Translations under genes and position numbers: made by a program
In this document: piece by piece, positions 30,748 to 43,167 of the stretch
Layout of the letters: every line of letters starts with the position of its first letter
How positions within the stretch are numbered: the stretch's first letter is position 1
DNA from: Pseudognaphalium luteoalbum
Taxonomy: Eukaryota; Streptophyta; Magnoliopsida; Asterales; Asteraceae
Direction: 5' to 3'
Assembly: GCA_963422505.1 (NCBI GenBank)
Contig: OY730197.1
Location: 63,273,019 to 63,337,018, forward strand
Length of the DNA: 64,000 bases
Notes under the pieces: model-generated
Databases searched by the model: none
Told to the model about the DNA's origin: nothing
What the model saw: the letters and a program-made list of their open reading frames with translations, nothing else

Positions 30748-33265
30748 ACTGAATGAGAAATCCAGAGTGATTAATCTTCCAATGGTATTTTTGTAATAAC
30801 TAGTAGTACTTTTTATGTTCTTATTATAAAAAATTGGGGGTGGGGGGGGGGGTGGGTGGGTATGGCATTCATTTGCTTGTTAGCTGAGGGGAATCGCCTT
30901 CAATAAAAGAACAACAGTAGTTCTTTTAGAAAAATGTTTAAGTTTTTATCTTTAAAAACTATGGGAGATGATAGTACATTAGGAGAATAAGATTCACAAT
31001 AATAAGCTTAAGTCCTAAGTTTGATGTGTTAGTTGGTTCAATTAAAGCTACATTAGAACTACAATGGTTCTATCAGGTATGTATTTATATTTATTTGATT
31101 ATACACCTATATCCACAAGTTATAATTTGCATGTTTTAAATGTCTAGATAACTTCATTATATGATGTACTGGTAGGAAAATTATATAAACATCTCTAAGC
31201 ATTTAAGAAGTCTTAATATACTTGATTGTTATCTAGTGTTTCTATTATATGGTGTATGACATAAGTTTTAATTGTTGACTGATAGCATTCGCATGCAATA
31301 TAATTATAAAATTATGAAATGACAAATAGTAACAATATGGGTATTAACTTAATTACTAGTGTCTTTATTGTACTGAGTACAGACCGAAAGCCTTTAATTA
31401 AATTGATATTCTCAAATGTATTTTGAATCATGCTAAAATGGATCCTCTATTGTACTAAGTACAGATCTGGAAAACATAGCATCTTCAACGTATGTTTGAT
31501 ATTTGTCTAAATTCTGAATTCAAGTGTAAGTTTGATAAACCTCTAGCTTGAATCTAAAGAAATCATTGTTATATGTGTTGCTTGAATTCTTCAGTATGTC
31601 ATATCTTAGAAAACACTGGGTAATATTCATACTCACAATAATGGTGTTGCTTAGATATGTGAGTATAATTTGTTTATGTGGATCATAATATTGGTAATCA
31701 TCTTGAACTGTCTATAAGAAAATATTCACTTAAAGTAATAATATGTTTTTATTAATTATGCTATGTGGATAAAGATACCTAAGATATAATTTTATAAATA
31801 TAAATGAATAAATGATAAAATTAGTTGCAATTCTATTGTAATTTATTTGAATTTCATGAGATATATATAATAACAATCTACTTAGACTTTTTAATAAATT
31901 TAAATAGTTTTTTCTTTCTAATATGATCCCTAAGCAGATAAATTCTGATTCAGTTAATTCATGTACTCTATTTTATTTCAAGTGTTTAATAAAATGGTAC
32001 CTGATACCACTGTTAGTTTATATGTTTCTTACTTTATTTCATTTTAGTTTTATTTTCTTAAAGTTGTATTACCCTTTGGAATTAAATTTAAACTGATAAT
32101 TTCATATCCGTGTTGAAAAATCGTAACAAATACAAGTGAAAAATAATTTTTATTTTAGACTTGTACATATAATGGGTTTTCATTTATACTTAGTATTTAA
32201 TTTGCATTTTTATTTAATTCTGCGAGTTTGACTAGTCAAACCTGCGGATCGAGTTCATAATTGCGAATTGAGTAAAAGGTATAAAGGGGTGGTCAAACGA
32301 GTCAAATAAACCACCGAACCCACATTCAATTGCGAGCTCATTTCACCTCTGCGAACCCACTGCGTGCGAACCGAAGCGAAACAGAGTTTTCGTTTGATTT
32401 CGAATTTATATATACGAGAAAGTGTTTTTGAATCCATAGGTAATATACAGCTTTCGATTGCGATCATTTTAACGTATATTACAAATGTTTTCACTGTATA
32501 TTTACACTGAAATCAAGATTTTTAGACAATTAGGGTTTCAGGTTAAATAATGAATGACCTACGTAGATTCAAGGTGTTATTTGACAGGAATCTAGAGGAT
32601 TAATGTTAAACGAACCTCAATGAACATAAATACATCGATAGATTCAAGTTTGGATCCGCAGCTGCTGTTCGTGTTGCGAATTGAGTTCCAGTTCAACTCG
32701 CAGAATTCAAAATTAGCGAGTTAAGATTCGATTCGCAGATCCTGAGTTGAGAGTTGAACAACTTGCTCATTGACTTGTGGACCTGCGGACCGAGGTGATT
32801 AGCAAATCGACTTGCGAGTCTAAGCTGCGGATTGACTTGGTTAACGAGTTGACTGGTTTGCAAGTTTAGTTGCGCGTTGACTGGCGAATCGAGTATTACT
32901 CGATTCTCATGTCATTTTTCTGCGAGTCCAGAATTTTGAATATTTTTTTTTTCTTCTTGTATTAAAATATATATTTATACGAAAGTCTACTGATTCAAAA
33001 AGTAATCGAGTGGCGTGTTCTAATTTTAAGTTAGCGGTATAATATATATTTGTTTTATAAAATGTTAACGACTTGAAAATTTTAAATTTACAAGTAACTA
33101 ACGGAAATTACATATTGAACTTATGACCCTATCGTTTATAAGTTATATATGTGTTTAATATATTAAGGACTAAGATGTTAGATGATCGTTTTGATTCATA
33201 AACGTTATAGTTTATAACTTACTAATGTGCTTTTGATTGCTTTGACATTTGAGTTTTATACAGAT
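30748..33265 (+). other. Inter-ORF region of copia element 2
   Basis: About 2.5 kb with no credible ORF. A G-rich tract lies at 30836-30860. TATTGTACT(A/G)AGTACAGA occurs twice (about 31367 and 31451). From about 31570 the sequence matches 6215 onward in element 1. TGCGA motifs and TATAAAGG (32280-32287) form the internal promoter candidate. Loose TTGACT/TGCGAG repeats occupy 32640-32930, and the two-hairpin element is at 32980-33038. Ends TTATACAG and AT before the accessory ATG. Confidence 0.6.
32980..33038 (+). other. Conserved two-hairpin element, copy el2-A
   Basis: The most diverged copy. Stem 1 pairs TGATT with AATCG (one wobble). Stem 2 pairs CTAA with TTAG, followed by CGGT. Both stems are preserved despite base changes on both sides. 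About 230 bp before accessory ORF 1. Confidence 0.65.
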
Positions 33266-35713
33266 ATGGCTAGACAATTCTATAAAGGTCACAATATTCT
33301 TGTTGATCTAGATCTCGGTGCACGTGGAGCTAGCAAAGTAGCTCAGGTGCTGACGTTCTTTGCACGTTCTCGCATTCGATACGCGATTACGGAATCTCCG
33401 CCTATATCTCGGGATATATTGACTGATTTTTGGACTGGGATCCTGAATGATGAGACCGTAAATCCTCCAGTTATCCATACAACGGTCTACAATTGACCGA
33501 TTGTGTTTGCATTTTCTGACTTACGTCAGATTCTACAGTTGGGTACTGTAGAACAGGAGGATGGACCCATGGAGTACCAAATGGATTTCATTGAGGGTGC
33601 TATTGGACGTATGGGTTATACGGGCGAACGACGAGGTCGCCAGTTTCTCAAGGCCCTTGTTATTAGGCAATGGAGATTTTTGTGGCACGTTATTGTCACT
33701 ATTTTTGGACCAAAGAAGGGAGGTTTTTATGAGTTGGGCCCTGCTCTTATATCGGCTATACTGTCACTGGTTTATAATAAACCATACAGTTTTTGTGATT
33801 ATATTTTTGGAGAGCTGGTACGCCAGATATCGGGGACAGTGAGATCTCGATTTCCTAGGTTCTGCATGTTGATCATCCGTTCTCGGATTGCTAATCTTGT
33901 TATTCCTGAGCCGCATCTACACGTTGATACAATAGCACTCAGAGGATACAACGCGATGTTTCAGCAGACTATTCGTCGTGAAGAATATTTCAAGCCTGAG
34001 ATTCGTGATCTTTTTGGCTACATTCTTGATGCGGCTTACATTACGCCACCGAATAATGGTTGGCTGGATGTTGATGTTGATGCTGCTGCTGTTGTTGTTC
34101 CAAAGCCTGTAGCTGATGTGGTTCAACCTGAAGATCCACAAGAGCTCATCGAAGAGATTTTGGAACAGGATGGACAAGAAGGGCAGCAGGTGAATGCTAA
34201 GGTAGTTGCACAAGTGGTGCAAGAGGTACTGGTTCAACATGATGATGCTACAGATCCTGTTTTGAGGGAAATAGATCTGTTTATTGATACTGCTCAGGTA
34301 TGTATTATATTCAATACTCTTTTTAGTTAATAAACTGATAATATAGAAACTTCGATGATAGGGCTTTAAGCTAATCATAAAGTTTTAATATTATTGTAAT
34401 TAGGAACCGATAGATATGGAACCAGAGGTTGATAGACCTACAGGTTCTTCGGTTGTGATTCTACCTTCTGAGGTATTATATGTTATTGACATATAGAACG
34501 TGTACGATAGAGCGTTATGTTAATCATTAATGTTTAATATGCTTAATATATAGGATACTGAGGCTGGTCCGTCAGGTGGACGTGATGGTGAAACTACATC
34601 AGATTCTGATTCTGATGATGTTCGACCTATTTCGCCGCCTGCTGGTATGATTCCTTATAGATCTGGACATATAAAGGATCCGGGCTTAATAGGAAAACGC
34701 ACAGCTGATGATTTAGATCCTGATTTTAATGTATTAAATGAGGATTTAGATAAGGAGGATTTAGATAAGGAGGACTAGAGCTTCTACCAGAAAATTGACT
34801 ATTGGTCTAGGTTAGTTTATCTTTCGTTAGATGTTAATTATCTTGTTAGTTAATCACGAGTTATCAACTAAGACAGATTTATCTGTAATAGCTGCTCAGG
34901 ATCAACAGCAGGATGAGCAGGTATCACAACAGGTGGTTACTGAACAAATATCTGTACCTATGGAGGTAAGGGATATAAGTTTAGTTCTACATGTGTTATA
35001 TAATTGATTAGAGATTGAGGCAGAGTAATCTATAACAATTACTTTTTTAATTTCATATACCTGGACAGGTTGAGATTGTGGATTTAGTATGTTCTGTTAA
35101 GTTTCCGACTACTAAAGCAAGCAGATTTGCTGCTAGTTTACTCACAACAGCTTTATCTCAACCTACACAACCACTTACTACTGATTCTCATATTGCCTCA
35201 CTCACACCACCAGGACCATTTACTATCTCTGTTACCCCTACAACTGATGCTGAAAGGATTACTTCCTTAGAGTGTAGGGTTAAGGAGTTAGAGAAGCTTA
35301 CTTCACAAATTCCAGAGTTGGTAGATCAGTGACTTCTGTTTGCACAGCAAATTACTCAACAGAGTACATCTTACAAGACACTGCTGGAGACTCATACCAC
35401 ATTGCTACAAGATTTTACTACCCAGCGACTGAAGCTTGATTCTTTAGAACGATTAGTGTTAAGAGTGAATTCAGGACAGTCAGCTCAGGGGGAGATAATG
35501 CTATATTTAGAGTCTTGCAAAGAAGATGAGCTGGGGAGGAAAAGAGATCAAGACAAAGATGATGATCCTAGTGCAACAAAAGATAGTGAGCCGACTGGTC
35601 CTTCAAAGACTATTGAGCAAGCTAATGTTCAGGGGGAGTCTAGTGTTGATAAAAGTGGTGATGGTGCTGGTACAAGTATTGCGGGTACAAGTGAAGATGG
35701 TAAGACAGTTTAG
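33266..35713 (+). pseudogene. Accessory ORF 1 of copia element 2, five exons
   Basis: ATG at 33266. Exons by alignment to element 1: 33266-34297, 34404-34472, 34554-34810, 34892-34965, 35069-35713, each intron GT-AG. Exon 1 is open except for TGA at 33494-33496 and shows the same domain (RSRIRYAITESPP, WRFLWHVIVTIFGP, FPRFCMLIIRSRI, RGYNAMF). Exon 3 contains an in-frame TAG at 34776-34778 beside a short duplication of GATTTAGATAAGGAG. Exons 3 plus 4 no longer sum to a whole number of codons. Exon 5 has a TGA at 35330-35332 before its coiled coil. The match in intron positions with element 1 while intron sequences differ is the main support for splicing. Confidence 0.75.
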
Positions 35714-36385
35714 ACTTGTATAGTTATTTGTATTTAGGTTTTAGTTGAATTATGATTGTAAATTATAATTGTAACTGAATAATTGTAACTTAATCTTTTT
35801 GGTAATATATTCGGCTTGAGATTATATTTACAAGTTAAATATATTAGAAATTATTTAAGTTATATATGATACATAGAATTGTGATCAAAAGTCTTCCGAC
35901 TTATTGAGTAGTCAAGCGGCGAGTCCCAATTAGTTTTGGCGGTCAAATTTCTATGATAACTTACATATTTTAGACTTGAGAGTTGGTTATAACTGACAAG
36001 TTTAATATGTAAAATCTTTAACTAGACAAAGATATATAATTTAAAGATATAATTGAGAGTTAAGTTTTTGGAAAGATAACAGTTCAATTAAGTCTTGAAA
36101 TTATATAAGTTAATTAATTGTAAACTTAAATGTTTGATGTTTATTCACAAAATATTAGAGTTTAAGTTTAATTAATATTTGTTAAGTGTTTTATAAAAGA
36201 CTTAAGAAATCTTAGATTGATTCAGGGTAATCAATAAAAGATTTATAACTTATGAATTGCGTTTATGTTATACACTCATTACACAAAAGGATTAATAAAG
36301 ATATTCTTAGATTGATTCAGGAAAATCAATGAAAGAATTTAGATTGTTAATAGTTATTTGTATTTATGTTTTTCTAGGGATTAAA
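35714..36385 (+). other. Spacer between accessory ORFs, copia element 2
   Basis: AT-rich, no ORF of its own. Holds the two-hairpin element at 35885-35943. A TTTTTCTAG string lies just before the accessory ORF 2 start. Confidence 0.6.
35885..35943 (+). other. Conserved two-hairpin element, copy el2-B
   Basis: Stem 1 pairs CGACT with AGTCA (outer pair lost). Stem 2 pairs CCAA with TTGG, then CGGT. Stem 2 differs from el1-A by a compensated G-C to A-T pair. About 440 bp before accessory ORF 2. Confidence 0.6.
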
Positions 36386-36733
36386 ATGCTTGATCTATCA
36401 GATTTAGAAGATGATTTTCTTGATGAGATAGATGAAGATATTAATTATGATTTGGAAGAAGGAGAGTTTCAACCACCTAAAGATTGGACTGCTGTTTCAG
36501 AGATAGAGCTAGACATGGGTGTAGATTCAGATGCAAATATAGATGAACACCATGTGAGCCCATCTAGAAGAGAGATTGTGTTTGAAGATAAAGAAGGTCC
36601 TAAAGTTGTTGATGTAGATGAAGATATCGATCACTCAACCGATTATGAAGAAGAGATTCCTGATAAACATAAGGACAATCCGATGTTCATACCTTTAGAG
36701 AAAATGAAAAAGAAAAGGGTTGGAATTGAGTAA
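36386..36733 (+). pseudogene. Accessory ORF 2 of copia element 2, 3' truncated
   Basis: ATG at 36386. The acidic N-terminal third matches element 1 closely (FLDEIDEDINYDLEEGEF, DANIDEHHVSPSRREI). After about 113 codons the coding sequence is joined to LTR sequence at AATTGAG, and the stop comes from the LTR. The folded middle part, basic segment and C-terminus are missing. Confidence 0.8.
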
Positions 36734-36905
36734 TCCAGAGAAAACGTTCTAAAGGCTAGGCTTATATGTTTATCGTTTAAAGCTAAGTGTTAGTAGAGAC
36801 AAAACGTAAACTTATTCGTTATAGTAAGATAACAACGTATTAAGGGATTCCACACCTTAATACTACAGTTAACGAAGTTATCGATCCTAGAACTAGGGAC
36901 TTACA
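36724..36905 (+). repeat. 5'-truncated 3' LTR of copia element 2
   Basis: Matches 30180-30362 (TAATCCA(T/G)AGAAAACGTTCTAAAGG through GGGACTTACA). The U3 promoter part is absent, so polypurine tract and LTR start are both lost. Confidence 0.85.
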
Positions 36906-38199
36906 AACAAATTTCCTTAATGAAACCTATGTGGTCCACTAAGTTCTCTTGTCCTCTGCTTTTGTTCCACTAGTACTACCTGAAAAGATATGCTCGAAAA
37001 CATTAACACATATGTTGGTGAGTTTAGCAGGTTTAATAAAACATAGAAGAAATACAGTTTGCTGTGATAATAAGTAAGTAGGACATATGATATGAAATAT
37101 GCACATAAGATAATCATTTCATCTACAATAAGCAATCCGTTCTGTTCCTGGATAATATTCACTCAAGGATAACGCATCTATCATAAGAGTGGGACCGTCA
37201 TCTGATAGTACTATCAATAATCATATCCGTATTAGTAAGTGAATATGGAGTGTTGTCATGGTCCCAACGACACAAGACTCATCCGAACAATAAGCAATAA
37301 GTCCACAACCATCATCATGCAACATATTCAATCATAATGTCCAAATCAGAAAATCGGATAATTTGCACAACATAAGAAAAACAGTTCGAAACCAGTTTGA
37401 GCATTCTTTTCTCCCAACGGAAAATAAGTAAAGAAAATGGGGCCGCGAAATAAGTCCACTTAAATGGTGCTTAAATCTATAAACCAAATATCTCGTCTAA
37501 CCAAATCACCTTACAAACAAGTTAAATTCAAATAAATATCTTGAACATTAACATAGAATTATTTTTGTATAATACCCTAGTTGATTGGTGCAGTTTTCAT
37601 CACATGTTTTAAACAACAATGATGACACAAACATACTATATAATATTTGATATTGAAAATCGATGGTTGACATATTAAATAATAGATTTTTATCCATAGG
37701 CAATACCAATTGGAAAACACTCGAAACTCGTAATCAAAAACACTTGAAATATACTCGAAATATAACCCATTTTAAGTCTAATAATTAAACCCAACTTGTA
37801 AATATATAAAAATATCATTTTTATTACATAAAAGTTCAAACCTTTATCTTACATCCTCAACTCCGATAATGATTAGAAAGTAATTTGGTCAAACCGAACT
37901 AAGTTTACTTAAGTTTTTCTCAAAATTTGTCACTCCTAACTGCAGTTTACGAAATAACTTTAAAAAAAATTGAGATCTACAATTTTCGTGTTTTGGCTGA
38001 AGCCTGATAACGAACGCAACTAGGTCAAAACTGCCCCTGATTAAGACTACGAAAACATGGACAACTTTTACAATTTACGGGTATATAACTTTTGGTTTCC
38101 AAAACTTATTTTACCCAAATTATTCACATCCCAAACATATAATTCGACCCACATATACATCTATTTCAGAGAAATTAAAATAAAATAAAAACATAGTTT
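36906..38199 (-). repeat. Ty3/gypsy LTR-like fragment, minus strand
   Basis: No ORF of substance. GTTGGTGAGTTT (about 37015) and the GAGTGGGACCGTC...ATAGTACTATC stretch (about 37180-37215) parallel the minus-strand solo LTR at 17200-17500 in order and spacing. The boundaries are not definable by eye. Confidence 0.5.
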
Positions 38200-38840
38200 G
38201 TTTATATCGATTTAACGTGTATGTTAGTGTATGGTACCATATGGATTGACAATCCCTGTCCGGGCTAGTCGCGCTACCATGACTGTGATGAAACGGACAC
38301 ATTATTATTTGTTCACATGAGTGAAGATTAGGCACTCGCTTGTAGGCACTTCGCTCAGGTCCTTGAATGTGGATCCTGACCCCTCAGTTAAGCTCAAACT
38401 ATGGACTCATGGTAGTAGTATACCTTCATTTTATTTTCTTGATTTCAAACTCATACATAAATCTTGTGGTTCATACATTATTTTATCAGACACACATGTG
38501 AGCTCACCATCTTTTAGCTGACCATTTTAGCATGTATTTTCAGGTACTCAGCAGTAGGTTGTACTTCCCATCATGATACTTTTAGCTCGAGTCATCATGC
38601 AAACATCAGAGATTATCTTGCATTATTATATTTTGTAAAAGTAATTATGTATTGAAATCTCTCATTTTCAGAACACGAGCTATGGTAATAGCTTCAAATG
38701 TTGTAAACAATTATCAAATCAATGTATTTTGTTAAATGATGCATAAAGAGTCGTTCATTATGTATCTTTGTGCTATTGATCACCGGATTAGTCGCACCCA
38801 AACATATGCTTCCGCTAATCATGAATTTGGGGGTGCGACA
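38200..38840 (+). repeat. Ty3/gypsy LTR 3' fragment, plus strand
   Basis: The GGTACCAT...GTCCGGGCTAGTCGCGCTA block (about 38232-38278), the AGCTCGAGTCATCATG stretch (38585) and the end GGGGGTGCGACA (38829-38840) follow the same order as the LTRs at 41490-42105 and 63560-64000. It faces the opposite way to the fragment on its left. Confidence 0.65.
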
Positions 38841-39060
38841 GCCTTATCCAGTACACTTGTTATGAATGATTTATTATGCGCCCGTTTAACATTTGGCAAG
38901 TGCGACTGGCCCAGACGAGAGTTGTCAAACCCAAATAGATCTATTTCACAACGAACCATGATATGAGAGGATTTTAATGGATTAGTGTGTTTACTCATGC
39001 AATCCGTATAAGTTGTTTGTTTGTACTTGTGTTCATAAAAATTGTTATCCAGTACACTTG
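38841..39060. other. 220-bp unidentified segment bounded by an 18-bp direct repeat
   Basis: TTATCCAGTACACTTGTT occurs at 38844-38861 and again at 39045-39062, where the truncated chromovirus LTR begins. No ORF or known element is seen between them. Confidence 0.6.
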
Positions 39061-42000
39061 TTTTAATATAATAATACACGAAAAACCTAAACGTTTTGAT
39101 TAAAACGTCTCAAACGCAACAGAAACGCGCGGAACGCGCCCGACAATCGAACGAAAGTCAAAATATATTTTAATAATTTAAAATATATTATTTTGTATGA
39201 AATTATTATTGAAAACATCGTATAATAGTTGTCAAAGAAAAACGTCTATTTAAAATACTACGCGATTAAACCTCCGTAAAACGTGCAAGCAAATCGAGAC
39301 CGACAGCTTAACGAAACATTTTTATAAATATTTTTCAAGTATTTAGAATAAATACTTCAAGTGAAAATGATAAAATTTAAATCGTTACTTAAAAACGCGT
39401 ATTAAACGTTTAACGTATATATAAACGTCTAAACAATCGGGTAAACGAACGGAAACATAACAAATTTAATGGTAAATAAGAAAATGACTAAAATACCCTT
39501 TGTGGGCCCCCTTGGTCGTTCTCCCCTCTCTCCCCCTCCATGTGATCACCACCCTAATGAACCAATCAAAAACTCCATGCAAAATGGAATGATTACACCC
39601 CTTTTTCCCATACATGCAATGCTTCTTTTCTTTTTCTCATTTACACTTCACCAAAAATCACTCAAATCCTCTCTAATTTCTGGAACACCACAGCACCAAA
39701 ATCCACCTCTATCACCACCATCTTCCACCACAAAATCGCCATCCATTGACCAAGCAAGAAGAAGGAACCAAGAACAAGATCACCACCTTCATCATCTTCA
39801 TCCTTTGTTCTTCATCATTCTTGGTGAGAATCACTAACTCCCTCACTTATTTTACTTTAATACTACTGATCTACATGTTATAAAGCTCATCTAACAAGAT
39901 TATATCCAAATATAAACTTAAAATACGTGTTTATAAATTTATACACAAAGAATACACAATCTGTCCAGCAAATCACAGCACACTAAAAACGCCATATCTT
40001 GAGTTCTAGGAAGAGTTATAAGATGCATTTTTTTAAATTTGCGTATTGAAAAGATCTACAACGTTCGTGTTTTACACTTTTTCCAGAAACTTACGCGTTT
40101 TTCTCTATTAGACGATTTGTGAGACTGACCTGGGTAAAATCAGAATCTAGACTATGCATGACTAATTATTTTGCTTCTCTATGATTATGGGACTTAAAAC
40201 TCTTGGAAAACATAAGTTAGACACTACACACATAGTAGATCAGTTGATAAAAATTGTGAGACTTGACTTGGAACAGAAATTGGTAAAACACTTGGTGAAA
40301 TAAACCGACAAAAAGTCGAAAATGTGAAATCTTGAAGATTTAGGAATTTTATAAAAACCGACACTTTTGGTGAACTCCGGCATGAACCGACATCATATTT
40401 AGACCCTATAAACTGATATTTGGGTTGGGTGAAAGTTTTGGGTCAAACCGAGTAAGTTTGACCAAGTCAACAAAAGTGGCTCGTTTTCGAAAAACTTACT
40501 ATATTTGAAAAATGGTAATAAAAATGGGTTTGGATGACTTAATTAGCAACTTGGACCAAAAACTAATTTTGGAAAGTTTCCCGAATGAAAAACCGACACT
40601 TGGTTACACTTGGGCTAAAAATGGAAAATCTGGCCAGACGCTAGTGTCGCATGATCTGCGACACTACCTGCGACACTACCGAAGTGTCGCTATTAGTGTC
40701 GCTACTTATTTGAAAATCGATTTGAACCTGCGACATAAGACTTAATGTCGCATAACTTTCGACACTCACTGCGACACTGACACTAGTGTCGCATAACCTG
40801 CGACACTCGCATACACTGTGACATTTACCCTAGTGTCGCATAACCTGCGACACTGACACTAGTGTCGCTACTAGTGTCGCTAATGACAGAATGTATGGAA
40901 CTTGTTTTTCACTAAGTATCGAACATGAGTAACTTATAACCACACAGGATACATACTATAACAATACGTATACAATGACACAAACGAATTAATAATGTCT
41001 TAAAGAATTATTATTACAAACTTTCACCAACGGGTCGTACACGTTTTCGATAAACGAACTTGAACTACTATTTGGACATACTAGTTGATGAACTAGCTTT
41101 AGGTGGACATAAAACCCCCACCTACCCGATTGGCTTAAGTGGACATTAACCCCCACTTATACAATCGCTATAGATGGTCTTTTGAGACATCTACTTATAC
41201 AACCTCATACGTTTAGGGCGTTAGGAGGTTGCACACGGGAACGAGAACACCCACTACTTGCTAATATTTGATATTGCTTGCTACCTGCTCAACTCTGATG
41301 AGTTTCATAGCCCCTTTTTACTGTTTTTCACTGGGGTGAGAATACATACAACTATTTTATAAACTGCTTTATGATCACAAGTACTGGAAACAACTTTTTG
41401 TACGGATTGCATGAGACCTGATTAATCCACTAAAGTCCTCTACTTATCATAGTCATTAAAATTTGTGCGTGAGTATTATTGGGTGGTACCATCAGGGTTT
41501 GACAAACCTCGTCCGGGCTAGTCGCGCTAGCCAACCCACGGGCGCAGTATTACTTGTGATTTAGAAGTGTATCGGATTAGTACACTTACCGGAGGCAAAC
41601 AACGTTAAGCTTGACTATGAGACTCATGCAAATGGTATACTTATATTGTTGTATGCAATACTCTTACTTGTCGTTGGCTAACGATACTTTTACTTATAAT
41701 TGACGAATGATGCAAAACTTGTGAAATCTTGTGGATCATTTTAGCAACTGATTACTTAACAAACCTATGAACTCACCAACTTTATGTTGACCTTTTAGTA
41801 TGTATTTCTCAGGTAACCCGCCGCAATAGGAAGCTTATGGATAGTGTAGCTCGAGTCGCACTGTTTTCAAACATCAAGGAACTAGATTGCATTTACTATA
41901 TTTTAGAATCATAGTTACGTAATTCTACTTTTGTCATGTGAACTCCTATAACTTTTGTAAGCATTTGAATTATTGTAATGTAACTATTTTTCAAACGTCT

Positions 42001-42105
42001 CATATAGAGGTCGTTTGCTTTAATTTTTGTGTTGTGATATTTGATTTGGTCGGCGCCCCCGTGACACCTCCCACTTCCGCTGCCACGTGTTTTGGGGGTG
42101 CGGCA
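39061..42105 (+). repeat. 5' LTR of the chromovirus, missing its start
   Basis: Aligns with 48219-51265 nearly base for base, ending GGGGGTGCGGCA. TATATAAACG near 39418 is a possible core promoter. A cluster of GTGTCGC/GCGACAC palindromes lies at 40642-40885. The 122-codon ORF at 39469-39837 is discussed under rejected items. Confidence 0.93.
40642..40885 (+). repeat. GTGTCGC/GCGACAC palindrome cluster in chromovirus LTR
   Basis: About fifteen copies of GTGTCGC or its complement in 245 bp, in both orientations, many in ACTAGTGTCGC context. The twin in the 3' LTR is at 49801-50044. Confidence 0.85.
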
Positions 42106-42108
42106 GAT

Positions 42109-42120
42109 TGGTATAAGAGA
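42109..42120 (+). other. PBS of the chromovirus
   Basis: TGGTATAAGAGA, four bases after the LTR end. Differs from TGGTATCAGAGC at two positions, so priming by initiator tRNA-Met would be weakened. Confidence 0.8.
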
Positions 42121-42426
42121 CAAAGGTTATAGCGAACTAGGATTACATTAGTGACCTAGACTATAACCATTAGGTTAGTATTCCTTGTTTAGTATGACTG
42201 GTTCAGCGATTGCATCATTTGAATTTAATTTAACATAGCCTGATCAACTATGTACAATTAAAGGAGAATCGATGCAAGACCTGAAATGGTTATAGTGAAT
42301 GGGAATGCGTTAGAAGACTTTGACCAAGGATAGAAACGGGACCAACCCTATACGTGCTTATGTGCTAGGTTATTATATATCTATATATAACCTTAACCTC
42401 TCGTATACTAAATTCTTGCCACAGAA

Positions 42427-43167
42427 ATGGCAGACTCCTCTAACGTATCATCAACCGGCTTGAACAACGAAACTCAAACGCTATCCACTACTAGGGGTAC
42501 CACTCCCTTACCTACCCCTACGACATCAAACTCTCCCGAACCTCTTTACTACTTGACCGGCGAAGCCCGGGTAGTACGAAGATGCCGAGGGAATTTCGGA
42601 TCATCCCGAGCAAACCCTTACTCAAACTCCATTGCTAACACCACGACTAATACCCGTCGTTCAGCATACGCCCGTAGGTGGGACTGGCTACCCACAACCT
42701 TAAACACTTGGAGGTCTGAGGAAGCAATACAGATTCCTGCTGACCCCATGAACATCTCCCCGTACACTCAAGAACCAATACACCATACTGTACCGGTGTT
42801 AGCAGCCCGACTTCATCGTCATGAAGAAAGGCTCGAAACCCTAGAACGAGATCATTATATAGTAGAAAACTACCTGTTGTACCGAACCGACGATCGCATA
42901 ACACAACTTCTTCAAGAACAGGAAGGCACGAACCGTGCTCTGGAAATGATTCATCAACAGGTTATAGACAACATGAGCTCTACCGACATCCTACAAGCAA
43001 GGTTGGAAGAAAGTGAACAACGTTCACGGGAAGCTGAGGAGTATGCTAGTGCACTTGAGCAGCGACTAACCTTAGCTGAAGAAGGTGTCAGGCAAACAAG
43101 CAGACTTGCGGATACTATAAATCGCCTCGTCACTCTAATGTCACGAGTAAACCTGCGTCAGGACTAA
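42427..43167 (+). CDS. Coiled-coil ORF between PBS and gag of the chromovirus
   Basis: Intact 246-codon ORF starting MADSSNVSSTGLNNETQ. The N-terminal third is Ser/Thr/Pro-rich and disordered. Then comes an Arg-rich stretch (RVVRRCRGNFGSSR). The C-terminal half is a long predicted coiled coil (RHEERLETLERDHYIVEN, RLEESEQRSREAEEYASALE). It is the only undamaged ORF of the element. It lies about 300 bp after the PBS and 300 bp before gag, so it would be translated first from the genomic RNA, and its function is unknown to me. It holds the same position as the acidic ORF in the array units but shows no sequence likeness to it. Confidence 0.7.
   Translation: MADSSNVSSTGLNNETQTLSTTRGTTPLPTPTTSNSPEPLYYLTGEARVVRRCRGNFGSSRANPYSNSIANTTTNTRRSAYARRWDWLPTTLNTWRSEEAIQIPADPMNISPYTQEPIHHTVPVLAARLHRHEERLETLERDHYIVENYLLYRTDDRITQLLQEQEGTNRALEMIHQQVIDNMSSTDILQARLEESEQRSREAEEYASALEQRLTLAEEGVRQTSRLADTINRLVTLMSRVNLRQD

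Larger units (their letters stand above)
30038..36905 (+). mobile_element. Ty1/copia element 2, deleted from PBS to RNase H
   Basis: Related to element 1 (same LTR end GGGACTTACA, same accessory ORFs, same hairpin elements), but both LTRs lack their 5' parts. The PBS is joined directly to RNase H, so gag, protease, integrase and RT are gone. No target duplication can be found because the left boundary is truncated at the array junction. The 3' LTR piece is fused to accessory ORF 2 at 36722-36730 through the shared string AATTGAG. Confidence 0.9.

Noticed and set aside
39469..39837. 122-codon Pro/His/Ser-rich ORF in the chromovirus LTR, open in both LTRs (also 48628-48996)
   Set aside because: The two LTRs are nearly identical by descent, so openness in both is weak evidence; low complexity and no homologue in the other LTRs of the window.
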